Assembly: GCF_001949145.1 (NCBI RefSeq)
Contig: NW_019091393.1
Location: 460,177-524,176 of the forward strand
Reading direction: 5' to 3'
Source of the DNA: Acanthaster planci
Taxonomy: Eukaryota > Echinodermata > Asteroidea > Valvatida > Acanthasteridae
Length of the DNA: 64,000 bases
Numbering within the stretch: the stretch's first letter is position 1; each line of letters opens with the position of its first letter. A program made the translations under genes and the position numbers. The notes beneath the pieces are model-generated. The model searched no databases. It was given only the letters and a program-made list of their open reading frames with translations, and was not told the DNA's origin. Below are positions 33,901 to 48,900 of this stretch, in pieces.

Positions 33901-36900
33901 GTCTCAACACCAGTCAAAAGACCAGTCTCAACACCAGTCTCAAGACCAGTGAAGTGATTGAGTATGTTCCGTGGAAGAGAACTGATTAAGAAGATTTTTC
34001 AAAGACTATCAAAAGTTTACCTCCTGTAGACTCGTCAGATTTGACGGCAGCAGCAGTGGTGGCCATGGGCGTCTTGGAAGTGACAATCAATTCTGGTGGG
34101 CGCAAATTTGGATAAAGAAATGCAACATTACTGTTCAGATGTGACATTTAAGCCTTCCCCTCCCTGACCCCAAGAAACCCAGAAGCAGATGTTTCCAATG
34201 TCTGTTTGCTTTGAATCTCACGATCAATTCCATCCCTCACTGATCAATATTTCCTTCGAGATATTGGTCTGTCGGTCAAGTATTACTGAGTCGGGCTTTA
34301 AGTTAAGGCAATAATTATAACCGATATTTAGTCAGGGTTGAGTCTGATTACAGATGTCAGGGCTAGTTCCTGGACAATGATCATTCCCATTTTGTTTTCA
34401 TTCCAGAAATATTTCCAGTTTTAAAGTCTTCTCTATTTTCTCAAGAGGGCACAAGGATTACATGTGAAAATCTACGTGAATGGTATGATTTTCAAAAAAG
34501 TTTGCATCAAGCTGGCTTTTTTTAAAAGTCTAAGTTCCAAATTAAGTTCCTTCCACAAGTACATTCTTTCTATATCTCACTACAATTATCAAGCAATGCA
34601 ACGTTACCTGTTTCTCGCGTCTCTTCAAGGAATTCCTCGCAATATGGCCCCGGCCCAACCCCTGTGTAGGCCCGGACGCGGAACGTGTAGAGCACCTTCC
34701 GTTGCAGGCCGCTCACCACCACGCGGGGTTCCGTGGTGTTGCCGTGCTGCGCCCGGTCCACGTTGTCCTGACTGATGCAGATGTACTCATACTGGACGAT
34801 GAGGCCGTTCTGTTGGTCCTCGGCGGGCGGTTCCCAGAGGAACTCGATGCTGGTGGTGGTGACACGCCGCGTCCGCAGCGAGGTGGGCGGACCAAATGGA
34901 TCTTGATACGCAAAAACATGGAAACAGTTTTGTGTCTAAGGACCAGAAAACAAGTTAACTCTGCAATAAGGAATTACTTGCTGGTCATTTTATTTGACCT
35001 CCTTACAGTTTGCTGCCCTCACGCTGCAAAGAATGGTAGCAGTACAGAAGAGTGCTGGAAGTTTTTCATTTTGTAAGTCATCTAGTCCTAAGTCGTCGTA
35101 AACTCTTCAAAGTGAACTGTGACCAAGCTATTTCTGTCCATCCTGACTGACCACTATGTGACCTGTGACTGGACTTATGAAATAAATTGTACAAGGGCGA
35201 GCTATGGACTCAACTACAACATGGCCCCGATGCTTTCTCTTGATTTTGGCTCACAACTGATGCGGGAGAACAGTGGACAAGTTTAGCTGCTAATCCCTGG
35301 CCTAACTCATGCGCTGACCCTTCACGCCAGATTTACCCTTTGAGCACAAGAATCAGTGAATGAACACCCCCCAAGACTGACCCGGCGACACAGCGCCTCT
35401 CATGCACATTCCTGTGGCAGGTGATAGAATGAGTCGAGGGAGATAGGTTGGGGGGGAGGGACACCAAAGGTTCTTACTGTACTCTAAAGTCCGCACGGTC
35501 TTGGACACCATTTCTCCTGATCTGACTGTCACCGCGACCACTTCGATGACATAGGTGGTGTAAGGCCGGAGGTCCCCGAGTACCAGCTGGGTTTCGGAAG
35601 GTAGAACTGAGAAGGTCGTGGGCTCGTTCTCCTGTGAGCTGCTAATGAACTCCAGGGAGCTCACCTTGTAATTTCTAATCTCGCCGTTGGCCTCTGCGGG
35701 TGCATCCCAGGTCACCGAGATGCGGTCGTGGGACAGGACTTCCACATTCAGGTTTGAGACTTTGCTGGGGGCTACGCAGCAACAGAGGGAAAAGGGGAAT
35801 CAGGAAAAAAGAGGCATTGAGATCATGATCTTGACCCTTTTGAAGCAGAGTTATTATCACTCGCAGAGGATTTGATGCCCAAGGGAAACTCAGTTTAATT
35901 TTCTTGTTTTCCTTGATTCAATCAGATGATTGACAAGGGTAAGATACCGGTGAAACTCACATCACAGGCAATCATGTGTACTAGTACTTATGAAGCAAAT
36001 GCGAGTGCTTGAGAAGCAACTGCGAGTACTTGTGAGGTAACTGAGTGCTTGTGTAGCTACTGCGAGTACATGCAAAGCAACTGCAGGAACTTATGAGGCA
36101 ACTGTGAGCATTTTGTGAGGTAACTGCGAGTACTTATCAGGCAACTGTGAGTACATGTAAAGTAAATATGAGTACTTGTGAGGCAACTGCAAGTACTGTG
36201 AGTGCTAACTACACAACTGAGAGAACTTGCAAAAGGGACTGTCATTACTCACATGAGGTACTTGAGAAGTACTTGACTTCAGACACTGTGACTCACCTCC
36301 TTCATTTGTCTGTTGATTCCTCCGGGCACTGAACTGACCTCCGCCCCGACAGTTCACAAACTGCATCCGCACCGAGTAGACGGTGTATGGCCGCAGCCCT
36401 TGTAAAACGGCACTAGACTCAGACAGGTCGTTGACCACAAGCTGTTGGGGCTCTTCCCCACGCACGGTGTACTCAATGAGGGCACTGTCCACCTCATCGG
36501 ACGGGGATATCGATGCCTGAGGGAAAGGAATGGCATCAAAGCACTTGACGTCAACAAAATCAGTACGTGCCGAAATAGTTTAACACACTTCAAAAACATA
36601 TATGTATTGATTTGAGACACTTTCCAACCATTACGCTCCGCGGTGCAAAGGCCTAGGATTACATGTCAATAGTATTGCGGGCAATGGTATTTGACTAGGG
36701 CATACAAGTGGGAGAGATTTATGAGAGGCACCTGACTAAACACTCTTGAGCTTCTGAGCTTCCAAGCAATCCGACAGTCCCAGTACATTTAGCACCAAAC
36801 ATTTCATTTGGCAGCATTCAAAATCATGAATTGGTTAGAAAATAAACCCCAAAGCAAAGCTATCAGAAGAGACAAAATTCATGAAAACATGTTTGACCAA

Positions 36901-39900
36901 GCAGGAACTGCTGGCACTGTAGGCATTTTCAGGATGTTGAGTGACTCACCCTCCAGTGAACTCGAATGATGGTTGCTTCACCGTCCTCTGTTGAAAGCTG
37001 AATGTCTGGACGAGTATCTGGCACTATAGACGGAAGAAACAGGTCGCTGTAATAATTTCCACAAGTCGACAATGAAAGAAGATCGGCATTGCCAGCGGTC
37101 ACAAATTTAATCTTGGCATGTTTTCTCCTGCAGTGATAATTGCCGTGCAGAAATTTCTGTCTCATATGACATCACTCCTTATCTCATAAATATGCAAATT
37201 TGAATTTACATAGAAAAACAAAACAACACAACATCCTAGGATGACAACCCGCAGTCTAAAAATTAAAAGGTGACTGAACTTTGTAACGAAATGACTTTGT
37301 CAAATGTTTTGCTGTCGTTGACCACCCCCGAAACTGGAAGAATTTCCTATGAAAGCTTACCGCTGTGGTTTGTGAAAAACGTGGCCGGATCTCCTGGATT
37401 GCCCCGCCCATTTGGGCCGGCTCTAATAAATACCAGTCGGACGTTGTAGCGGGTGTGTCCCCGCAGTCCCTGCAGGACCTTGGTGTCGCCCGCCGGCACG
37501 CTCTCTTCGTCTAGTGGCGTCCACGCGGTCTCTTCTGAGCGCTTGTACTCCAGCGAGTAACGCTGGATAGGCCCATCGCCCGTGAAGGCCTCCGAGTTGA
37601 GTCGGATGGTGGCCGTTTGGCACGTCACAGCTGTCACTGTGGGGGGCAGGCTGGGCCTGGGTGGCTCTGCAAACGAGTTCGGGAGAGGCAAGGGTAAGAA
37701 AGAAAGGCGTGGTTGGGGAAGATGACAGATCCTAATCTCTTGCCTCATTTTCCTTGTGCCGACGTTGATTGTTGGGGGGAAGTTTGACATTGCAGTGTTC
37801 CTAGTTTGAAGCATTTCCTTGGGTAACACAAACATTGTTAGGAGGGATTTTTCACAATCGAACTTGTTTTGTCACATGGTTAGGACCTACACTCTAGAGT
37901 TGTTTCTAAGTTGGAAATCTCCCTCTGCAGAGGTGGCAGCAAGTCATTTTTTGCAAGTCCAAGTCAAGTCACAAGTCATTAGGTCCAGTGGCCAGTCAAG
38001 TCACAAGTCATTTGGTCTCAGGGCAAGTCAAGTCACAAGTCTCTCTGTCCAAGTACGAGTCAAGCTGCACATTATTTTGTCCAGCTGTAATCAGCAAAAA
38101 GAATGAAGCATCATCTTGCAAAGTTACGGGTCATAAAAATATATGCGGCCAGTCGAGTAGTGTCTGACTTGGGTTGGTAACAAGTCATTTTTTGCAAGTC
38201 CAAGTCAAGTCACCAGTCATTTTTTGCAAGTCCAAGTCAAGTCACGAGTCAAAGCTGGTATTTATAAGTCAAGTCACAAGTCACAAAAATCGCGACTGGA
38301 GTCCATGTAACATGACTAAAGTCAGCAACTTTGTTCCTCAATCAAAGAGGGGTCTTTTTGAAATTTGGACTTCGCAAGCATCAGGTAAGGCTAGAGATTT
38401 TATCGTGAGGTTGATCCTGATGGGCACAGGGTCTCCAAAGGGGCACTCACGCTTGACTGCAAGTTGAGCTTGACTGCTGGCGGTACCTCCTGCTCCACTG
38501 GCCTCGCAGACATATTGGCCCTCCTTATCCAGGGATGCATCCTGAACATCGAAGAGATAGAGGTCCTTGTCGGTGTCCTGTGGATGACGGTAGGACGGGG
38601 ACTGGGCAGCCCCAGGGCCAGCACTGGAAGGGTACAGGCTCACCCTGACATCCTCAGGGTTGCTGTTGCCAACATCGCAATGGAAGGTGGCTGTCGCCCC
38701 GACATTGACCTCCACATCCTCCAGGGAGACCACGGGTAGGTTCTCTGCGGGACGAGGCAATGAGAGTTTGTAAAACAAGGTTGGATTCATGCAACTCCCC
38801 AGCGTGCATGTGATTAATGCAGCATGATATGACTGTCAACCTGGAAACCCTATGATATCGGCAATCTTTTCCCCAACTTCTAGCAAATAATTTATATGTA
38901 CTTAAGGGTCAATAGCTCTATAAGTTTGAGAATACCAAGAGACGAAAAGAACTCTGTGAAATAAAAGTTGCAAAGTAATGCACAGGAGCACTTTCAATCA
39001 GTGTCGTAAAATGTAAATATGCAAACTGCAAGAAAAGATCAACTTATTCATTAGGACAAAACTTCAGGTCAGGGTGAAGTTATAGATGTGACCACCATTA
39101 GATATCGTCCGTGTTTGGTCGAATGATTAACAAGGTCGGGTGGGCCGTTACGTACACAACATCGTCCACTATTGTCGGACGACAAACGTTAGCGGGGAAA
39201 ATGAAAACTTGACAACCAAGGGCAGTGACAGGTAGGCGTATATGAGGCGTGCATTAAATTACTTACCAATTGCTGTGACGTTGACATAATACTCAAAGAC
39301 CGGATTGGAGTCGAGGCCAATCTGGCACTTGAAGACCCAGGGCCCACTGAGAGAATAGGGCGTGAACAACCAGACAAGTTGAGAGTCCCGGAAATTCCGG
39401 ACCAAGTTGGAATCCGGTGGGAGAGTGCTTGGTACGACACTCTGGTACAAAAACCAACAACAAAGTGACTGGGCTCTTACAAACTTTCAGACGAAGCACA
39501 TCCTTGAGACGTAATCGTGTATGACTTGATAGCTTTGAGGGGATACTCCAATACATCCCTACGATAACTTGCACAGGCTATGACGACACTGTACTCCCAG
39601 AAATCAGGCGCGATATTGTTATATCAAACAGTATATTCTCTTCCATCCCCTGAAAAATGCCATTCTCTTAAGAAACACCGGGTTGAGAATATAATCCAAT
39701 CACAGTTAAGTTGGATTGTGAATTTGTTCTTCAATTGAAGATTAATTCCTGCATGTTCCATCTTGTGCATCTTGACCTCCACATAAAACTTGGACAGCAT
39801 GCAGGTGTAATCTTATCATAATTTATGTTTCAAAATATGGTGAACATTTTCCTCTTTCAGGAATGCTCTCAAAAACTACTTCTTTTTGTGGCCTGATATG

Positions 39901-42900
39901 TCAGCATCTTCATTTTCACAGATTTCAACAAATTTTTTGCCCAAAACTCAGTGACAGGCAAATCTTGCCAACTGTGCACATTCAGTTGCAAATTAGTCGA
40001 CCAATCACTCTCTTGAGCGAGTAGAATGTCAGCATGTAAGTGGATGACCTAAGCAAAACATGTCGACACCTACCTCAATGTGGATTGCGGGGCAGTCTGT
40101 GACCGATGGCTTGCAACCACAGGTTAAAGCCACCTGGATGTCATCGCCAAGTGTCACGGTTGTCGCATTGACCTCAAAGAAGTATCCTGCAAGAAAGGGA
40201 CAAAAAACAGATCATCAAAGAAGTCTGTTGGTGGGGGATGGCATAATCTTCTAAAAAGAAGTTGTGAGGAAAAAACAGCTCATTTGAATTGTATCTTTTA
40301 CGATACAATTTAAATGGAAAACAGAAAAATTTCCAATTAAGGAAGCTTTCAAAACCCACACCCAAATGAACCCTCTGAAGGCAAAAACAAGTGACCCCCA
40401 CCACAAAAATAAACTCCACCCACAATGTGCACCCCTCCTAGCTATGTTTTATGATTTCTCCGTTTGCGTTTGCAGCGACTTACTGTCCTCGCATGTCCGT
40501 CCCATTTTTCCTGGAGGGCACAGACAGGAACCGGTGAACTTGTCGCACAGGATACCGGGCGGGCAGTCACAGGCAATGGCACAATCTGCTCCATACAGTC
40601 CATCGGCGCAGGCTGCAGGACAGAACATCACAAAGAAAATGAAAACCCAGGAAAGCCTGAGATTATCACTAAATCAATCATTTAAACAAAACAAGTGGAT
40701 AAACTTCCAAATAAAATTCAGACTCTATAAATATTTTCCACTGAAGGCAGTTGGGCTACACAGGTAATTGTCTGGTGTGATACTTGACTACTAACTTACT
40801 ATGGAAAGAATTTAACACACTGACGACGCTTGATATGCACAAATCCTCTGAAACCAGTCTGAAAACTTCTGTTGTTCAAGTAAAACCTCTATTTTTCACT
40901 ATTTTAGACATTTTACTGATTTGAGATGGCTAATAGGTCACTGCATTAAGAATGATTGGCAAACGTTTGTTGAGTTCTTTCCACTTTGACTATGAGTACG
41001 CTACCTGACACCCCACAGTATGTTTATTGGGTCATTTGGAGCTGAGAAAAATTCATTGGCCTGTTCTTTTGCTTACTTCTTTATTACCTGATTTCATACC
41101 AACTTGCCAACAAGCTGGCATCCAAAAGTTTGGTACTCGGTAGAAATCCCCCTGGATTCTAACAGCAACACAAACGTTAGTCTGTGTAAACTGCGGTCTA
41201 ACTCTAATGTTACTGGTGTAAGCTATACGCCTACTGGCCCTGGGAACCCAACCCCGGGGTTCGTCGTCGCGTCAAGCGCACGTGCCAAAAATCATTTGCA
41301 CCACCTTCCGGCAATAAAAATAGGTTTTCGTGTTGCCCGCCTTTTCGAAAGAGCGCCACCATACCAAGAGAACGGGCAACTTGCGACCAGTAGCCTAGAT
41401 CTCAAGTCGGTAATGGTCGTTTATCAAAAATGTTTCGACAGTACTACAGCATAACCTTTCCAAATCACGGCACAGTTTCAATCCAAACTGGCTGCAACTT
41501 TCGGTCAATGACTTCTTGGACAGATAGTTCCACGTGTGTGGTTCAATTACTGATCGCTGATAAGTCAACACATCAATTGGTAACTAGCGGAGTGGCCAAG
41601 GCTTACAAGGTGTGGTTCCAAAACGGTTGACAAGATGGTCCCAGCCATCATCCACCCTTCGACGGTGTTGATCGAACTACAGTTAACTTCAATCGTCGCT
41701 CGAACTTGACTTAACTGTAGGCCCTAGCTGATAAGATGGCTTATAAGCCCGGTGTGGTTAAATTACAAGATGGGCGGAATCCTTAGTCGTAAGTTGCGGC
41801 AAGGATCATGTTTACGATCAACCCCTGACTGTATTAAAGTTATCTAAGTGTTCCCGCGAACGCCCAGGTATGACTTGAAAAGTTTAAATACATCATTTTG
41901 TTCATTCGACTATTGGCCGGTCACGTCACATGCAGCACGCAGGGAACGAACGCCACACTGGTGTAAATCTCCATTTGTTTCCTGATACATGGACTACCCT
42001 GGGTACCCTCGAGTGCCTTGTGATTGCATTCCTGGAAAAGACACTCCTGGGATGAAGCAAATTTACGTGGCATAGTCCGGTATATTGTGTCGGTTTTGCA
42101 GCGCACGTACACATACAAGAGGTACCTTTCCATGCCAGGAACTGCGGCTGCGCTGTTACATGCGCTACTGCCGCTGCAGTTTCCTGGAGTAGTTTTTGCT
42201 CCGGCACGCTCAAGATAAGACCCATGGCTGTTCCACCATTCGATTGATTAGTCAGGATTTTGTTTTTACGGGCACTCAGAGATGAAGCCAGGCGTCCTCG
42301 GCACGTACAGGGTGCAGGTTGACTAGTTCAAGGCGGGTTAGCTCGGGGCTGGCGGGCTGCATTGAAAATTCCAGACAGTTCGGTTTCGTGACGGAAGCTG
42401 GGTTGATTGAAAGTATGAATGTACCACTTCGAGAGAAAGAAACTTGGGATGTTAAGCAAGTTCCCTTTTTCCCCAGAAGCTGCTCAACATGTTTCAGCTG
42501 GGACGGTCAGAGTAACGCAACAAAAGCTTTACTTTGAAGAATGGTTTAGACTTTTTTCGGGCCCACAGACACACAAGAAGCAATACCTTGGGCTCCCTAT
42601 ACAACAATGAAAGAAACACATTTTCTTTACAACTGAAGCAGTTCTACACATGATATTGCTGCCTTTCTTCTCTTTTCGATCGACATAAATACATTGTACC
42701 ACGGAGGAAGGAGAATGTTGTACTGTGTCTATAACTAGACTGACGCAGACTCAGCGACGTGAAAATCCCCACAAACACCTAAATGGCATTTTATGCATAA
42801 TTGGAGTTCAGCGGGGGTGTCATGCATGTTCACATATACTGCAAAGTACTATACCGGCGCTGTCTAGTTGAGCGTGCCTTGCTTTGACAGAGCATGGAGC

Positions 42901-45900
42901 TATTGAGTCGATCGGTCAACTTCAGTGGCAGGCGTATTTTCTCTTTATTTGGATAAAACTAAATCTCAACATATACTGACCTAGCCTCCTAGTTTTTGTT
43001 TTGCCTGAAACGCAATCTGTAGTAAGTGGCGTAGCGACGGGGGCAAGGGGAAACTATTCCGGTGGGAATTATTGCTTCTCCGCCTACACCCCTCTGAAAC
43101 TGGGATTTGGTGGACCTGAGTGGAATTCCCCACCCCCCCCCATTAAAAATTGGTACGTCTCATATGCCCCCCCCAGCCTGGCGACACCAACGAGTACATC
43201 CCATGTTATGGTTCAAAAGGGGTCAAACTTCACATTATTGTTGGTGCTACGCTAAAACACAGTTTGTCGGGAAAAGTTAGCCGGATGGCACACCTTTGAA
43301 GCTAAGAGACAGAGGTCCCGGACCACATTTCGAAGAAAATGTAAAACCACATGCGTGGGAAATCCTGGTTCAGGGACGAAACAGAAACATAATTCTGCCG
43401 GACGACACAACAACTACTGAAATCGGCAAATTAACCACTACAGCATATAGGGCCGTTTTCCAATACTCAACTTCGGCTCTGTCTCAGGCTTCAACTGTTT
43501 TTTTACTAGCTGACTTTGAAGCTGTAAGCGCAGTAATCATCTAAAGGTGCCACAGAACATCAAATAAGACGCAATAAAGCCAAAAATTACAATAATCCAA
43601 TGTAATTCAAACGCTTCAGGCCCACGATCGGGAATTGGTTTTTGGAACGAAGCCTGAGACGGAGACAAAGTTGAGTATTGGAAAACAGCCTAAGCCTTAC
43701 TGTGCATTGTGTAAATCAACAATACGGGCGATTCACAGTAGTGCACCTCCAAGAGTTTGCAACGCAGTGGCCAATTATCATGCGCGAAATTTGTCGACCC
43801 AATGCGCGTTTGGAAAGGGTCGACAGATTTTGCGTTTTGTGATTGGCCAACGTGTTGCAAACTCTTGGAGGCGCACTATTGTGAATCGCCCGTATTAACA
43901 CAGCGTTATACAAACGGCCGCGGGACGTATAGCCGTAGGAGGGACCCCGGCTGCACAAAGCTTGTATTTTGACGCGGAAAAAAGAAACAGTCTTCTGAAA
44001 GTCAGAGCCGTAATGAAGAGTGGCTTAAAGCCTACTTGTCCAAGCGAAGAGAAGATTTGTTTTGTTACGGAATTCGATACAAACAATTGTTGGACTACGT
44101 CCAACGTGTTGACTTTTGTTGGACTACGTCCAACAAAAGTCAACACCTTGCCACCGGAACCCGGTTTATGCTAGTTGAACGGGACCGGCAGTGTGGCTCA
44201 CTGCACCAACCCAGCTGCACCTTTCCAAAGTGTGGTTCATATCTAATTACACGATTTGAGTTGACAGTGACTGGTGTCACGTCCACGACAAAGCTTTCCC
44301 GGTTTTCTGGGGCGATCAATAATGCGGGTCATGGCACGTTCACTTGTTCCCGGCCGTGTAGACGCACTTCTCGGCAGAGTAGGATGGAGAATTGCCACAA
44401 CCCGCCTCACGCCGTGCGGACACCAAATTAACCCCGCATCACCGAAGTATCTTCGATTTGGGGTCCAGAAAAACTTTCACAACTCCAACCGTTTGGGCCA
44501 GCTGTGGACCTTGATATTTCCCTTTCGCTTTGTTGACAAGATAACACAGGAAAAGAACCCGGGCAATATCAAATAAACAATGACTCTGTTTATCACACCC
44601 ATTTACTGTGTCTTCCTACCACTTCCTCTCTAAAGTGGTGACTACTGCTCACGATGGGACACTTTTGTTTATAACAACACTGCTTTGTATATTATTGGTC
44701 AAGAGAGGCTGAACTACTTTTTGAACCAATTCTGCGTCATTCACCCTAACCACGGAGGAAGAAAAACTCTTCCATACCCTAACAGCTACGATGCCTCCAA
44801 TATATCTTTATTTTCACACATTTTAGTTTGGGTCCTAGTAGAGTAGCTTGGTAGGCCTTCATATACTCATTTTGTATGTACAAAAGTTTTAAAATGAGCA
44901 CTAGCTGTTTGCATAATTGTCGTAATTATTTGTTTAGTTTAATGTCTTCAGTTTTCACAACGTACGAGCTTCCGCAAACTGTACGGCATGGCATACCATT
45001 TTCCATAGGCCTACCTGCAGTGGCAAACTCACGCATGCAGTGTTTAGTTTGGCGCGCGCGTTTTTGGCAAATCACGACACCCTATTGGTCGAGCAGGCGT
45101 GTAAAGCGCGCGCGCCACCTGTCCACGAGCGTCTATAGTCTATAATGGAGATCAATGCATTCACTGCATAGGCGCCAAGTATATGCGCGCTTGACTCGGA
45201 GAACGCTAAGTACTAGCAACAAATCAGTCTAGAATATAAATGGCCCCTCGGAATGGCGTCTCGTCGGATTTGTCCATAACCAAAAGATTTGAGCAAATTC
45301 GGGACGGCAAAATAATTCTAAATGCAAAATCGGATGGAACTGAGAATGAAAACAGATCATAATATGTAAAACTGGGAGAGAGACGGTAGAAGGGCGATGA
45401 CCTGCATAACTAAGTAAGTACACAAATCGAATGTTACAGTAGCGTTTTCATAATGTCCCTTTGTAGTTTAATCCATGCAGAAGGAAGCTTTTATAACTTT
45501 ACAGCCGGCCAATAAAACTCCACAAAATAAACTGCGTTACAAGTGTCAACTTGTTGTCAGTTTTTCGACGTTTCGAAGTCTCCAGCTGGATTTGGAATAT
45601 GAAAACAAAAACTTTCAGTTTGGGGCTATGACGACCGGATTTGGACCGATTCCAAATTCCCAGTAATTTCCAGCGCCGCACGGGGTCAAAAGAACAAAAC
45701 ACCAACTTAGTGTCTTTTCCCCAGCTTTTTAACTGGGGCACGCTTCCGTCTCTTGGACTGACGCTAAACAACGGAGCATGATTACCATCCTTTTCAGAAA
45801 TATTAATATATCCACAGTATCATTCCGAACAGGATGGTTTCGTTGCGTTGAAAATACAAAAAAAACAGCCATCACTTTGCATCGGGAAAAGCAATTCAGG

Positions 45901-48900
45901 CGTTTGATATGATCAAAACATTAAAGAATAACAGTTCTCACACTCTGATAATCTATTGCCCAGCTTTGGGAAACAAATTGACTACACATGCGTGAGCCAA
46001 TTCCTCCGAAAAGTTGATCAAATTTTACACAGATAGACCAACAATTGAGTGAAGAAGTAGCACTTCTCGGCATGGTGTGTATAGAGGTTTGAGGTAGCAC
46101 CGTGCAAGAATATCTCTTTCTGAGCATGTGTGGTTCTGAAAAGAACAAGAGCCTTCTCAGCACGTTATCCGACCCCGTTCTCATTATGTAGTTAGGCCTA
46201 CATGTTGAGGTCGTGGCTGCCTTGATGCTTAAAACAGTGGCAGAAATCAATGTGTTTGTCACTTTTTGACATGGCAGTTTTGTCACGAAGACGATTACAC
46301 CCGAGGAAGGGAACAAACCGTCACCGTATCAGTTGTGTAAAAACCTAGAACCGTCTCTAGATAGTACTTACCCAAGTCACAGGCCAAGCCGCTCCAACCG
46401 GTCGCACAGGAGCTGCCGTAGGGGTCGGGCAAGGTGAAGTGCATGTGTTGACAGCTATCCGCCTTACATTGTCGCTGGCAGGTCGGGCCATACTTGTTAC
46501 CACCGCACGCTTTTTTTCCCAAGAAAGAGGGTAAAACAGACACCAATAGTTGATCGCTTAACCATAAATTGCTGGGGAAATAAAGATTATGGAGAAAAGA
46601 GCCTCTCTCCTTCTCCAAACAGACGGGATGTGGGTCTTGAGTGGGGAGGGTATGCCACAACCACGTCATGCTTACGTCAGAGGAATAAAAACAATAAACA
46701 CATTTTTTTCAAGATGTATTTTTTTTAAAACCGTTATATATAATCAAACACATTTTTGTTATCTACAGTCTGTAGCTACGACTAGTGCACGGAGTTATAA
46801 AGGCGGGAAATAACAGAAGATCTGGAGACTAGTCTGGTGTACTTTGCATAAAGCATGGCCCTTGGCAGATGTTTTACTAATTCTCGGGTGGCGTTGGCAC
46901 CAGTGTACGTGAATAATGTTGATACCATCCAGGATCTGTGGTGATGGAGGAGGGCACTGAGATCTCGTGTCTGGAGGTGATGGATGCATATAGTGCCAAA
47001 AAGTGTTTTTCTCCCCACTGAGGTATGAAATAATAGACTGGCCTATTAAAAAAGGGTGCTAATTGAGGGCCTCCTTGGAGTGCCCTCTCAGAGGACATGT
47101 ATTGTTATTTAGATTTAGGTGGCAATAATGTTCTGTGTCTACTCAAGCATATCACACAGGAACAAAGACCTGTCCTCTGTGAGGGCGCTCCACGCGGGCC
47201 CTCACTTTTCCTCAAGGGCACCATAATTGTAGACAAATTACGGAGATCTCCGTCGAGAATTAGCAAGTGGTGCATGGTAAGGCAGTGACGTCTCTTACCG
47301 ATTTGGCATTGGTCGCCCATGAAACCCGGCGGACAGACACAGGCCCCCGTCTCATCGTGGCACACACCCCCGTTCAGGCAGGGCGTGCAATCTTCCTGGC
47401 AGTCAGTACCCCACTTGCCCTCCCGGCAAGCTGTCGAGCGGAGATGAAAGACGGTCGGCGAAAAAGGGAACCAAGTCCAAATCAGTTACTTCGAGAAAAA
47501 AATCACTGATCGAAAAAGTAAATAAAGATGTATTTGGTTTCAGGTTTTGTGAGAATTGTTATCAATTATTTTAGGCAAGGACAGTATTTAGGGGTGCATT
47601 TGTACATCTTGGGCAGCGCTACCATTTTGATATGAACAAAATAATTTCAACAAAATTGTAGGCCAGCGCTACCATTTTGATAAGAACAAAATAATTTCCG
47701 TGGCGGAAGTTTGTTGAATGCCAACTCTTGGCTACTAACACTTCTGGCTTCACTTCATTGAGGCTGATATATTTTTGGCTTCAGACCCGGGACGGCGTTT
47801 TTCACAGTACCAGGGAAAATAGGATAATGCCGACGTTGAAATGTCAACAATATTGCGGAAGGATTTTATTTCACAGAATCTGTCCCATCACCCGCAAATC
47901 TTAAGCATAATAAAACCCCCCGACACTTTTTGAAGTAATCGCAACAACGCTATATGTACTCCGAAAATGTTACAGTCAAGTACTTAGAACACAGTGGCGA
48001 GATTGTTGTACATGCGAGCGAGTGAGATTCCTGGCCTACAGAAAATAAACTTTTACACAGTCAATTTTCGGATCCCAATTGGATCTTCGGCTTTGACTCA
48101 AACTTGTTTACAACCGAGATGGCAAACCTTGCTCGATTGATCGCCAGATGTCCAAAGCGAGGAATCCGGGAATATAGGGCGCATTTACGGGGTGAGCTAT
48201 CCAGGTCTCCCCAGGGTCCAACAGAATTGATCGAAAACAAAAACACATCGTTGATTTATCTAGGCAGCTCTAGCGTGCCAATAACAGGAAATGCCCGTCA
48301 TTTATGTCTCCATTGTTAGGACCACAACAGTGCAACAAATAGAGCCAGGTTTGGTGGAACTATTCAACTTGTTTGGAGGGCTAAAACGGACCGATCCTTG
48401 ACTCACACACTGCCTCGGTCTTTCCGGTTTGGGGGACTAATTTGTGAACGCTCGCTATCCTTCATGTAACTATCTTATATTTAGTTGTGAAAAGTACAAG
48501 TCAAGGTCTTTCATACTATGATTTGTTGATTGAATTTTCATGTGTGAACGGTTGCTATCCATTTTGGTAAACACCCAGGTTCGATGTCATGGATCATCGT
48601 TATAAAAAAAATAGTTTAACTTTATTAAGAATATTTGTGCTGGACAAAAATCAAACTGGTAAAAAAATAGAGCGCAACAAATAGTATTTTTGCAATTAGC
48701 TGGACTTTTATGGGCTGTGCAGACAGGGTCATATACCAATTTAGTAAACAAAAGTTGCTCATTCAAGTTGAATTATCTTGTGAAATGTCGGAATGGCGTT
48801 GCTTTAGGGCGAGTTTACGATTGCAACTCGGTAGACATTGACGGACTGAATGAACTCGCTTACTTCAAACGTGGATCAGATACTGGGGCTTTGCTTGTAT

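Larger units (their letters stand above)
40613..46371. other. TIE intron 5, repeat-containing
   Basis: 5.8 kb between EGF2 and EGF3 exons. It contains palindromic MITE family 1 (43723-43894), palindromic family 2 (45018-45131) and a 41-bp perfect hairpin (44106-44146). Poly-C runs occur near 43130. No nested gene could be supported. Confidence 0.5.
40484..47430 (-). other. TIE: TIE EGF-like repeats 1-3
   Basis: EGF1 47430-47299 ([18 protein letters not shown]), EGF2 46509-46372 ([15 protein letters not shown]), EGF3 40612-40484 ([13 protein letters not shown]). Each is one phase 1-1 exon of 43-46 residues. The unusual EGF2 word LPDPYG...CATGW is shared with TIE2, a strong family signature. 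Confidence 0.93.

Noticed and set aside
33296-33989. Long open frames across the N run
   Set aside because: They are products of undetermined bases and a tandem repeat within a TIE intron.
34702-35076. Plus-strand open frame opposite TIE FN3-4
   Set aside because: Antisense shadow of a G+C-rich coding exon; the minus-strand reading has clear FN3 features and splice sites.
35985-38290. Regular direct repeats resembling a CRISPR array
   Set aside because: Units are contiguous and degenerate without unique spacers, in introns of an animal gene: minisatellites.
41104-43544. Open frames suggesting a gene nested in TIE intron 5
   Set aside because: Short, no recognisable domain, no matching splice pairs, and rich in repeat words.
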